NCBI RefSeq assembly: GCF_020873875.1
Contig: NZ_JAHWGU010000017.1
Location: forward strand, 124,001-188,000
Direction: 5' to 3'
DNA: 64,000 nucleotides
Source of the DNA: Actinoplanes sp. DH11
GTDB lineage: Bacteria; Actinomycetota; Actinomycetes; Mycobacteriales; Micromonosporaceae
Position numbers and translations under genes: made by a program. Below the pieces are notes generated by a model. That model was not told where the DNA came from. It saw nothing but the letters and a program-made list of their open reading frames with translations, and searched no databases. This document shows, one piece after another, positions 57,559 through 64,000 of the stretch. Numbering within the stretch: the first letter of the stretch is position 1; the number at the start of each line of letters is the position of its first letter.

Positions 57559-57981
57559 ATGAACCATTACGGCGACGAACTCACGCTCCGCCTCTCGGCC
57601 GTGACCGACATCCGGCCACTCGACGACGAGCAGCAGCTCACCACCTTCATGCGCGACCTGGTCGCCCGCATCGGCATGACTGTCATCGCCGGGCCGCTCG
57701 TCGCCACCGAGGGCGGCCCGCCCGAGAAGTCCGGCAAGTCCGCCGTGGTCATCCTCGCCGAGTCGCACGCCGCCGTGCACACCTACCCGCACCTGCGGGA
57801 AGTGCTCGTCAACGTCTTCTCGTGCAAACCGTTCCACGAGTCCGACGTGCTCGCCGAGTTCCACCGCGTCGTCGGCGACTTCGAGATCGCCGAGCGCTCC
57901 CTGAGCCGGCGCGGCGAGGAATGGCCCCGTGACCTGACCGCCGCACGGCAGCTCTGGAGTGGGCAGCGGACCGCCGCCTGA
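57559..57981 (+). CDS. speD: S-adenosylmethionine decarboxylase, prokaryotic class
   Basis: 140 residues. The self-cleavage site ESHAAVHTYP holds the serine (S69) that becomes the pyruvoyl group; the catalytic cysteine is C89 in FSCKPF. The length and motifs are those of bacterial class 1B enzymes, which make decarboxylated AdoMet for spermidine synthesis. A spermidine synthase gene is not nearby. The N-terminal extension to GDELTLRLSAVTDI is normal for actinobacterial members. Confidence 0.93.
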   Translation: MNHYGDELTLRLSAVTDIRPLDDEQQLTTFMRDLVARIGMTVIAGPLVATEGGPPEKSGKSAVVILAESHAAVHTYPHLREVLVNVFSCKPFHESDVLAEFHRVVGDFEIAERSLSRRGEEWPRDLTAARQLWSGQRTAA

Positions 57982-58001
57982 CCGGCACTATCGTCGGTCC
58001 C

Positions 58002-58478
58002 ATGACTGAAAACGTGCGCCTGGCCGCCGGCGACACCGCGCCCGACTTCACCCTGCCCACCGACAACGGGGACAGCCTCACGCTCAAGGACCTTCGCGGG
58101 CGCAAGGTCGTGCTGTACGCGTACCCCAACGCGATGACGCCCGGCTGCACCAAGCAGGCGTGCGACTTCCGCGACTCGCTGGCCTCGCTGCAGGCCGCCG
58201 GGTACGAAGTGGTCGGCATCTCCCCCGACAAGCCGGCCAAGCTGGCGAAGTTCCGCGAGCGCGACGCCATCACGTTCCCGCTGGTCAGCGACGAGGACAA
58301 GAGCGTGCTCACGGCGTACGGGGCCTTCGGCGAGAAGCAGCTCTACGGCAAGACCGTGACCGGCGTCATCCGCTCCACCTTCGTGATCAACGAGGACGGC
58401 ACGATCGAGCGGGCGCTCTACAACGTCAAGGCCACCGGCCACGTCGCCAAGCTCCGCCGCGACCTCGGCCTGGACTGA
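58002..58478 (+). CDS. bcp: Thiol peroxidase of the Bcp/PrxQ family
   Basis: 158 residues. The peroxidatic cysteine is C49 in NAMTPGCTKQAC and the resolving cysteine is C54, the alpha-2 PrxQ arrangement. It reduces hydrogen peroxide and organic peroxides in the cytosol using thioredoxin. It follows speD by 20 bases on the same strand and may be co-transcribed. Confidence 0.95.
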   Translation: MTENVRLAAGDTAPDFTLPTDNGDSLTLKDLRGRKVVLYAYPNAMTPGCTKQACDFRDSLASLQAAGYEVVGISPDKPAKLAKFRERDAITFPLVSDEDKSVLTAYGAFGEKQLYGKTVTGVIRSTFVINEDGTIERALYNVKATGHVAKLRRDLGLD

Positions 58479-58881
58479 CACGATCCCGCAGCCGGCGCGG
58501 CCACCTTTCGCCGACCCCGCTGACCGCTGACCCGCCGACCCTGCTGACCTGCCGACCCTGCTGACCCGCAGGCTCTGCTGATCCACATACCGGGGCATGT
58601 GGTCCCGAAGATTGGGCTACTGCTCCTGCAACATGGACTGCTGGTCCCGCGACGTGGCGACCCGTGCCGCGGCGACGCGGCCAGATCGGGCCTGCCGGTC
58701 AAGAAGTCGGGCCGAACCCCGCAACTCCGGGCACTACCCGCCGATGGGGAGAGCAATCGCCACCCTCCATGGGCCGGCAGCAAGACCCGGATCTCACGGC
58801 GGCCGTCATGCGGTAACCAACCCGCAAGGCGGCCGCCGTGCACGTATTCCGATCATGGCTTGTCGTGCGTGAGCTGTCCTC
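58479..58881. other. Gene-free stretch with two stem-loops
   Basis: CTGACC-rich short repeats lie at 58520-58575. A nearly perfect 20-base palindrome CCACATACCGGGGCATGTGG sits at 58583-58602. A larger nested hairpin is at 58796-58839 (ACGGCGGCCG with CGGCCGCCGT outside, TGCGG with CCGCA inside). No coding frame is convincing. The hairpin is 43 bases before the HNH gene and may affect its expression. Confidence 0.6.
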
Positions 58882-59847
58882 ATGACCACTGGTCACGCGT
58901 TCGTCCGATACACCCGCGCCATACTCACCGACGCGGTCTCCGCGTCGACGTCGATGGCCGGCGTGCTCCGCCATCTCGGGTTGCCGCTCAACGGCGGGTC
59001 CCACGCCCACCTGTTGCGCCGGATCGCCCATCTGGGCATCGACACCTCGCACTTCCTCGGCCGGGCGCATGCCCGGGGCACGGCCAGCCGGCCGCACCGC
59101 CTGCCCGCGGATCTCCTGGTCGAGCGCCCAGCCGATGCCCGCCGGCAGGCGCCCACCACGCTGCGGCGGGCACTCGTGCAGACGGGTCGCGCCTACCGCT
59201 GCGCCACGTGCGGCATCGGCGCCGAGTGGAACTCACGGCCCATCACCCTTCAGGTGGACCACATCGACGGCCGATTCTGGGACTGCCGGCCGCACAACCT
59301 AAGGTTTTTGTGCCCCAATTGTCATAGCCAGACGCCGACCTACGCCGGACGCAACCGGCCACGGCAGACGACACCCTTGATCCGGGTCAACAGCGCCGGC
59401 GACCCGGTCGAGCCGGCCACGCCGCGAACCGACCTGACCGAAACCGCCCGCGTCGAAATTCTGCGGCGCGTCGAAGCCCGCAGCCTCGGACCGACCGAGG
59501 CGGGACGACTCCTGGGATGCCGGCGCAACCACGTCTACACGCTCCTCCGCCGACTGCGGGACTACGGCTCAACGGAACCGCCGCCCCGTCAACGCCGGCA
59601 GTCCGCCACGGAACTCTCCGCGATCGTCGCCTTTGCCGCGGCCCATCCTCGGCTGAGCCCCCGGAAGGTGGCGGCCGCCCTGCGCTCCCGAAGCCCGGAC
59701 CCGATCACCGTCTCTGCGGCCACGGTCGAGAACGTGCTGCGGGAGGCCGGCCTGTCGAGCTGGGCGAATCACGCGGGCGCTGGCCGAGCGGCAACCGAGC
59801 AACGGGCGGCCAAACAACCGGATGCCGAGCAACAACCGGCCGCGTAA
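58882..59847 (+). CDS. HNH endonuclease-like protein with C-terminal helix-turn-helix region
   Basis: 321 residues. Residues 100-150 form an HNH domain with zinc cysteines C107/C110 (CATCG) and C144/C147 (CPNC) and the catalytic VDHIDG around H127. The N-terminal 80 residues are helical and may recognise DNA. After about residue 180 there is a helix-turn-helix-like segment (VEARSLGPTEAGRLLGCRRN) and a second helical region with SPRKVAAAL, suggesting sequence-specific targeting. The tail is Ala/Gln-rich. Orphan HNH proteins of this type are frequent in actinomycete genomes and may be homing-like, phage-derived or restriction-related. It is next to a palindrome array and tRNA-Leu. Confidence 0.8.
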   Translation: MTTGHAFVRYTRAILTDAVSASTSMAGVLRHLGLPLNGGSHAHLLRRIAHLGIDTSHFLGRAHARGTASRPHRLPADLLVERPADARRQAPTTLRRALVQTGRAYRCATCGIGAEWNSRPITLQVDHIDGRFWDCRPHNLRFLCPNCHSQTPTYAGRNRPRQTTPLIRVNSAGDPVEPATPRTDLTETARVEILRRVEARSLGPTEAGRLLGCRRNHVYTLLRRLRDYGSTEPPPRQRRQSATELSAIVAFAAAHPRLSPRKVAAALRSRSPDPITVSAATVENVLREAGLSSWANHAGAGRAATEQRAAKQPDAEQQPAA

Positions 59848-59947
59848 CCGGATGCCGGACGAACAACCGCCGAACGACCGGTCTCCGAACCAGCGACTGC
59901 GTAATGAGCAGCCAGCGAAGGCGTCCACATTCGGCCCGGGCCCGGTC

Positions 59948-60126
59948 AGCTGTCACTCACGGCTGCCAGACACGCCCTCCAACAACCACAGCTGACAGCC
60001 CGACACGGCCAGCTGTCACTCACGGCTGCCGGAAACGCTCTCCAACGACCATGACTGACAGCCCGGCAGGGTTGGCTGTCACTGGCGGTTGCCGGAAACG
60101 CTCTTCAACAACCGTGGGTGACAGCC
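59948..60126. repeat. Second array of the ~53-bp interrupted palindromes
   Basis: Three 53-bp units at 59948-60000, 60011-60063 and 60074-60126, with spacers of 10 bases. Each has AGCTGTCACTCACGGCTG or GGCTGTCACTGG-type left arms and ends in TGACAGCC, with a GAAACGCTCTCC-like centre. The arms match the array at 41574-42006, 18 kb away. The AGCGCT core of that array is weakened here to AACGCT or CACGCC. Confidence 0.88.
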
Positions 60127-60359
60127 AGGCTCGGCGGCTGTGAAACGGATCATCGATGGTCGACTCTTATACACCACCTCAGCGGACGCGACCCCCGACC
60201 CGGTCGGGCCAGCGCCGGGCACACGCGAAGGTGTGACGAGAAGAGGGTCCTGGCGGGCGCGAGGAGCGCAGTTGTGCACGATCGGCACCTACCGAGAGGT
60301 CGATGGCAGATCTGACCGATTAGACTTCTCACAACGCGTTGCCTCAATGGGCAAAGCGG

Positions 60360-60447
60360 GCGGAAGTGGCGAAATCAGGCAGCCGCGCGGGTTTTAGGTG
60401 CCCGTGCCCGAAAGGGCGTGGGGGTTCGAGTCCCCTCTTCCGCACCA
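60360..60447 (+). tRNA. tRNA-Leu (anticodon UAG), CCA encoded
   Basis: A type II tRNA with a long variable arm. The acceptor GCGGAAG pairs with CTTCCGC; the anticodon loop TTTTAGG gives TAG, which reads CUA and CUG leucine codons. The T-loop GGTTCGAGTCC is intact, the discriminator A is at 60444, and the encoded CCA ends at 60447. Confidence 0.97.
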
Positions 60448-60700
60448 ACTCAAGTCTGCATATCCGGCATTCACTGAGCAGCACACCGGAGCCTCACCGA
60501 AATCGGTAAGGCTCCGGGTGGAGGGGACGGCTGCGCGCGCGCCGGTCAGTTGGGCGTGGCCGTCGGCACGCTCACGGGGTGAGTCGGTCTGTCAGCACGC
60601 CCAACCGGCGAGTCGAGTCGCGCCCAGCTGGCGAGTCGAGTCGCGGGTCAACGCGTCTAGCTGGCGGGTCGAATCGGTCAAGACGCGCCGCTGGCGGTCG
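60448..60700. other. Gene-free stretch with degenerate repeats
   Basis: Downstream of tRNA-Leu no gene is seen. A possible stem-loop (CACCGGAGCCTCACCGAAATC with GGTAAGGCTCCGGGTG around 60484-60519) could terminate the tRNA. From 60580 on there are degenerate copies of the 32-bp unit that becomes regular after 60700. Confidence 0.55.
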
Positions 60701-60898
60701 GAGTCGGTCAAAAACGTCCCACCGGCGGGTCGGAGTCGGTCAAAAACGTCCCACCGGCGGATCGGAGTCGGTCAAAAACGTCCCACCGGCGGATCGGAGT
60801 CGGTCAAAAACGTCCTACTGGCGGTTGGAGTCGGTCAAAAACGTCCCACCGGCGGATCGGAGTCGGCCAACGTCGCCCCACCGGCGGATCGGGGTCGG
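60701..60898. repeat. 32-bp tandem repeat
   Basis: GAGTCGGTCAAAAACGTCCC starts at 60701, 60733, 60765, 60797, 60828 (31-bp step) and 60860, with a last diverged unit ending against the stop codon of the expansin gene. Units carry a conserved AAAAACG block unusual for this GC content. There are no spacers, so it is a tandem repeat and not a CRISPR array. Confidence 0.9.
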
Positions 60899-61909
60899 TC
60901 AGCAGCGGTTGGGGGCGGGTTCGGCTGCTGTCAGGTCGAGGGCTGCGGCCTCGGCCGCCGGGTCGGTGGGGGTCGACTCGAGCAGCGGGGCGGCGGCTGC
61001 CGACGCTGACGCTGTTGCCGGCAGGGCGGCTGGGGCGGAGGCTGCCGGGCTGGATGGCGGCGCGGCGGAGGCGGGGGCGGAGCGGGAGGCCTTGGTGGCG
61101 GGCTGCTTCGACGGGGACGCGGCCGGCTTCTTCGGGCTGGTGGCCGGCTCGGGCGACGAGGCAGACAATGACGACGAAGACGACGCCGAGGAGGCTCGGA
61201 CGGCTGTCTTCTGGACGGTGCCGGGGTTCATTTTGATGCCGGAGACGGTGCTCGTCTTCCCGTACACATCGGTGATCTTGATCTTGAAGGGGCCGGGACC
61301 GGCGCCGCTGTCGATGATCCAGTAGTTGAAGTCGGTGCGCTGGGCCTTGGTGAAGCCTCGGCCGGAGCTTGCCACCTGCACCGAGGAGAGCAGGTTGGCG
61401 TGGTGGTCTATGCGGGCGGCGAACCAGTACTGGGACGCGCCCTCCTTGACCCGGACGCTTATCGGGGCCGGCACCGGCGGGTTCTTCACCAGCTTGTACT
61501 TGATCGGGATGATCCCGTCGATCTCGGCGCCGATCTTCTTGAACGCGGTGCGGCTCAGGTCGAGGTGACCGGCGGCGCATTCGGGGCAGGAGTCGAAGAC
61601 CTTGACGCGGACCTTGCCCTTGGGGCCGGTGACGTCGAGGTAGGCACCGCAGGCCGCGCCCTCGGAGTACTGCGACGGGCCGAGCGCCACGTAGAGGTCG
61701 TCGGCGGGCGGTTCGAGTGAGCAGTTGCCCGAGGTGCCGGCCAGGTCGTAGAACGTGGCCTTGCCGGTCTTGGTGGTGGTGCTCGGCGGCGCGGCGCAGG
61801 CGGAGCCACCGGTCTGCAGGAGCAGGGCGACGCCGATGATTCCGGCGACCACCGCGGCACCGCCGGCGGCGAGCCAACGGACGGGGAACGGGCTTCGATG
61901 AGCACTCAC
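60899..61909 (-). CDS. Secreted bacterial expansin with Ser/Ala-rich tail
   Basis: 336 residues from GTG 61909 (TTG 61945 is another possible start). A membrane or signal segment (about residues 12-35) precedes an expansin D1 double-psi barrel: GKATFYDLAG, then VFDSCPECAAGHLDLS with the conserved aspartates. The D2 cellulose-binding domain has YWFAARIDHHANLLSSVQVA and FNYWIID. Expansins loosen cellulose and xyloglucan networks without hydrolysis. After about residue 235 comes a 100-residue Ser/Ala/Pro/Lys tail that ends in a cysteine. The start of the 32-bp repeat touches the stop codon. It complements the GH5 and GH12 enzymes. Confidence 0.88.
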   Translation of the reverse strand: MSAHRSPFPVRWLAAGGAAVVAGIIGVALLLQTGGSACAAPPSTTTKTGKATFYDLAGTSGNCSLEPPADDLYVALGPSQYSEGAACGAYLDVTGPKGKVRVKVFDSCPECAAGHLDLSRTAFKKIGAEIDGIIPIKYKLVKNPPVPAPISVRVKEGASQYWFAARIDHHANLLSSVQVASSGRGFTKAQRTDFNYWIIDSGAGPGPFKIKITDVYGKTSTVSGIKMNPGTVQKTAVRASSASSSSSLSASSPEPATSPKKPAASPSKQPATKASRSAPASAAPPSSPAASAPAALPATASASAAAAPLLESTPTDPAAEAAALDLTAAEPAPNRC

Positions 61910-61972
61910 CCGGGCATATTGGTCGGCGTGCGGCGGGTGGGGCAAATTTTCTAAGACTCCCCTAAGACGGAT

Positions 61973-62788
61973 TCACTCTTCCACGACATTCACCGGGTCC
62001 CCTGTCCGAATTCGACCAGTCTCGCCGGCGGTCAGATCGGGGATCAGGTTCACCGCGAACATCAGGCCGTTGCCGAACCGGCGGTGTTTGCCGAGCACGT
62101 GCAGCGGCTGCCGCCCGGTCTCGCCGGTCTCCTGGTCGATCGTGGTGACCCGGCAGCGGTCGCACGGCTTCGCGACCCGGAAGGTGAGCTCGCCGATCCG
62201 CAGGCGCCGCCCCGGCCATGCGTCCTCGGCCCAGGCGGGCGCGTCGGCGACCACCAGGTTGGGCCGGAACCGGTGCATCGGGACAGGCTGGTCGCCACCC
62301 TCGGTGAGCCAGTCGTTGAGTGCGTCGAGTGACGCCGCGTTGGCCAGCAACACGGGGTAGCCGTCGGCGAGACTCACCCGGTCGTCCGGCCCGGCGTGCG
62401 AGCCGATCGACCGGCCGGTGGGGTCGGCCTGCCAGACGAGCCGGGCGTCGCGGCCGAGGAAGGCGCTTGTCCACTCGTTCTCGGCGAGGCGGGCGGGGAC
62501 CGGTTGCTTGTTCCGGAACACCCGGACGGCGATCTTCGGGCTGTCGTGCGGTTCGTCGATCTCCAGGGTGCCGTGGCCGGGCGCGGTGAGTGCCAGGCCG
62601 CCGGGCCGCGGCCGGGCCGCGAGCTGGGTGAGCAGCGGTGCCTCACGCTGGGTGATGCCGACACCGTCGGCGTCGACGATCATCCACCGGCGGTCGCCGG
62701 TCAGGCCCCACGGTTCAACGCCGGCTTCGTCGTGGTCCAGGCGGTGGCAGCCCTTGACGGGGTACGAGTGGAGCGCCGTGATCCGCAT
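61973..62788 (-). CDS. MOSC domain protein (YcbX/mARC-like molybdenum enzyme)
   Basis: 271 residues from ATG 62788. An N-terminal MOSC_N beta domain (MRITALHSYPVKGCHRLDHD, GLTGDRRWMIVDADG) is followed by a MOSC domain with FRPNLVVADAPAWAEDAW and the conserved cysteine that binds molybdenum in KPCDRCRVTTID. No ferredoxin domain is fused. These enzymes reduce N-hydroxylated compounds using the molybdenum cofactor. The gene diverges from a small monooxygenase-like gene with 39 bases between. Confidence 0.93.
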   Translation of the reverse strand: MRITALHSYPVKGCHRLDHDEAGVEPWGLTGDRRWMIVDADGVGITQREAPLLTQLAARPRPGGLALTAPGHGTLEIDEPHDSPKIAVRVFRNKQPVPARLAENEWTSAFLGRDARLVWQADPTGRSIGSHAGPDDRVSLADGYPVLLANAASLDALNDWLTEGGDQPVPMHRFRPNLVVADAPAWAEDAWPGRRLRIGELTFRVAKPCDRCRVTTIDQETGETGRQPLHVLGKHRRFGNGLMFAVNLIPDLTAGETGRIRTGDPVNVVEE

Positions 62789-62827
62789 ACCCAGCAGCCT
62801 GCCACACGGGCACCTACGCTGACTCTC

Positions 62828-63133
62828 ATGATTGCGCGGATGTGGCGGGGCTGGGTGCCGACCGGCCGTGTCGGTGAGTACGTGACCTATGTGGAGCAGA
62901 CCGGCCTGCTGGCGTACCGCCGGACCCCCGGCAACCTGGGCGCCCAGATGTGGACCAGGGATCTCGGCGACGGCCGGTCCGAGGTGACGACGGTGAGCTG
63001 GTGGGAGTCGCTGGACGTGATCCGCGCCTTCGCCGGCGACGACATCGGGCAGGCCGTGTTCTATCCGGAGGACGACGCCTTCCTCGTCGACCGGGAGACC
63101 ACGGTGACCCACCACGAGGTCGCCGCCCGCTGA
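62828..63133 (+). CDS. Small antibiotic-biosynthesis-monooxygenase-like protein
   Basis: 101 residues from ATG 62828. The pattern IARMWRGWVPTGRVGEYVTY with later TTVSWWESLDVIRAFAGDD and AVFYPEDDAFL is that of small dimeric alpha+beta barrel (ABM-fold) proteins. These can be heme-degrading, monooxygenase or simple sensing proteins. There are no conserved catalytic residues that decide between them. It is divergent from MOSC. Confidence 0.8.
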   Translation: MIARMWRGWVPTGRVGEYVTYVEQTGLLAYRRTPGNLGAQMWTRDLGDGRSEVTTVSWWESLDVIRAFAGDDIGQAVFYPEDDAFLVDRETTVTHHEVAAR

Positions 63134-63173
63134 CTCTCGCGGCCACGCCTCTTTCGCTTGACCCTCTAGCTTC

Positions 63174-63185
63174 TGAAAGTTTTCA
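63174..63185. promoter_or_regulatory. Operator-like TGAAA-GT-TTTCA before the RpiR-type gene
   Basis: TGAAAGTTTTCA is an inverted repeat 17 bases before the GTG start. A TTGACC box at 63158-63163 could be a -35 with the -10 near 63181, so the site overlaps the putative promoter. RpiR-type proteins commonly bind short AT-rich palindromes of this style; autoregulation is inferred. Confidence 0.5.
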
Positions 63186-63201
63186 TGCATAGCCTGAGGC
63201 T

Positions 63202-64000
63202 GTGAATGACGGAGTAGTCAAGCTCTTCCAGGGCGCCCGGCTCACCCCGACCCAGCGGCGGATCGCACACTGCCTCGTCGAACGCGGCGCGACGGCGGCC
63301 TACCTGTCGGCGGCCGAGGTGGCCGAACTGGCCGGGGTCAGCCAGCCGTCGGTGACCCGGTTCGCGATGGCGCTGGGCTGGTCCGGCTATCCGGCGCTGC
63401 GGCGTGAGCTGCGCACCGTCACCGCCGACGAGCCGGCCGAGCCGTCCGGGCGCAACGCCATGCAGCGCGCCGTGCACGCCGAGACCGAGCACCTGCGGCG
63501 CCTCGGTGAGCAGCTGGACCGGCTCGACGACGTACGCGCCGCCGCCGGCCTGCTGGTCGCCAGCCGGCCGCTGCCGGTGCTCGGGTTACGGGCCGCGGCA
63601 CCGCTCGCGGCGTACTTCGGCTACTTCGCCGCCAAGGCGTTCCCGGACGTGCGGGTGCTCGACGGCGGCGGGACAAGCCTGCTGGACCGGCTCGATCAGG
63701 CCCGCGCGGCCGGCGCCGGTGCGATGCTGGCGATCGTGCTGCCGCGCTACCCGCGTGAGACGGTGGAGGCCGTCCGCGAGGCCAAGGCGGCCGGCCTCGC
63801 CGTCGTCGCGATCACCGATTCGGCGGTCAGCCCGGTCGCCGAGTCCGCCGACGTGGTGCTGCCGGCCGCGGTCGGCACCCAGCTCGTCTTCGACCTGCAC
63901 ACCGGCCCGATGGCGATGGCCATGGTGCTGCTGCAGGCGATGTGTGATGCGGCGCCGGAACCGGTGCAGCGCCGCCTGGAGGAGTTCGAAGCGACAGCCG
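63202..64000 (+). CDS. MurR/RpiR-family transcriptional regulator (3' end outside window)
   Basis: About 266 residues are present from GTG 63202 and the frame is still open at the window end. Residues 1-77 form the RpiR helix-turn-helix (RLTPTQRRIAHCLVERGATA, VAELAGVSQPSVTRFAMALG). Residues 110-250 are a SIS sugar-isomerase-type ligand domain (VRVLDGGGTSLLDRL, MLAIVLPRYPRETVEAVREA, AITDSAVSPVAESADVVL) that binds phosphosugars. The protein regulates sugar or amino-sugar catabolism; the target gene would lie outside the window. Only a few residues are expected to be missing. Confidence 0.92.
   Translation, partial: MNDGVVKLFQGARLTPTQRRIAHCLVERGATAAYLSAAEVAELAGVSQPSVTRFAMALGWSGYPALRRELRTVTADEPAEPSGRNAMQRAVHAETEHLRRLGEQLDRLDDVRAAAGLLVASRPLPVLGLRAAAPLAAYFGYFAAKAFPDVRVLDGGGTSLLDRLDQARAAGAGAMLAIVLPRYPRETVEAVREAKAAGLAVVAITDSAVSPVAESADVVLPAAVGTQLVFDLHTGPMAMAMVLLQAMCDAAPEPVQRRLEEFEATA

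Noticed and set aside
58597..58872. Small Cys-containing frame upstream of the HNH gene
   Set aside because: No ribosome binding site and the frame overlaps stem-loops; composition is random for this GC.
60701..60898. CRISPR array candidate (regular repeats)
   Set aside because: The units are directly adjacent with no variable spacers, and no cas genes are in the window.

Overview
The window is one contiguous piece of a very GC-rich actinobacterial chromosome. Frequent GTG/TTG starts, ECF sigma factors, an XRE/DUF397 pair, GPP34 and DUF6461-type proteins, CBM2-bearing secreted cellulases and an L,D-transpeptidase pair all point to a filamentous soil actinomycete, most plausibly Micromonosporaceae (Actinoplanes-like). 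The genus is inferred from gene content only. Both ends cut through genes: the 3' end of an alditol-oxidase-like gene on the left and the 5' part of an RpiR-type regulator on the right.

Region 1 (1-15.5 kb) is dominated by a carbohydrate-utilisation locus at 2.1-14.5 kb. It holds a GH42 beta-galactosidase and a divergent GH95 alpha-L-fucosidase, an ABC importer (binding lipoprotein plus two permeases, no ATPase), a ROK-type regulator and a large GH3 enzyme. The two divergent promoters at 4.2 kb and 10.0 kb carry related operator-like sequences. The enzyme set fits stepwise stripping of a fucosylated, galactosylated oligosaccharide such as a xyloglucan side chain. A small membrane protein and a winged-helix regulator follow.

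Region 2 (15.5-35 kb) is mixed. It has a probable IS110 remnant beside a 77-bp palindromic repeat, a secreted GH5 glucanase behind a CebR-like box, and a cluster of two acyltransferase-type proteins, an APC permease and a GPP34 protein. It continues with an XRE/DUF397 pair, a diguanylate cyclase, LVIVD and DUF305 secreted proteins, an SDR with an XRE regulator, a cytochrome P450, a sulfatase lipoprotein and an FMN reductase.

Region 3 (35-48.5 kb) carries two tRNA-Lys genes, a tRNA-His gene, a CE4-CBM2 deacetylase, two paralogous L,D-transpeptidases, an array of long palindromes, and an ECF sigma/membrane protein/DUF6461 group. It also has a CBM2-GH12 endoglucanase behind a second CebR-like box, oligoribonuclease, a probable 6C small RNA and an AlkZ-like protein.

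Region 4 (48.5-64 kb) has a 1213-residue membrane-anchored disordered protein, CopC-CopD diverging from an ECF sigma/MauE/DsbA-like/membrane-protein operon, and the second, inverted copy of the 77-bp palindrome. It continues with AdoMet decarboxylase, a Bcp peroxiredoxin, an HNH-HTH protein, a second array of the long palindromes, tRNA-Leu and a 32-bp tandem repeat. A secreted expansin, a MOSC protein, a small monooxygenase-like protein and the partial RpiR regulator close the window.

Two themes recur. One is plant-cell-wall degradation (GH42, GH95, GH3, GH5, GH12, CE4, expansin) with LacI/CebR-like AGCGCT-centred palindromes. The other is many unrelated tandem repeats inside and between genes. 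The most unusual non-coding structures are the two families of dispersed palindromes: about 53 bp at 41.6 and 59.9 kb, and 77 bp at 15.7 and 57.2 kb. No CRISPR array, rRNA, prophage or complete insertion sequence was seen.
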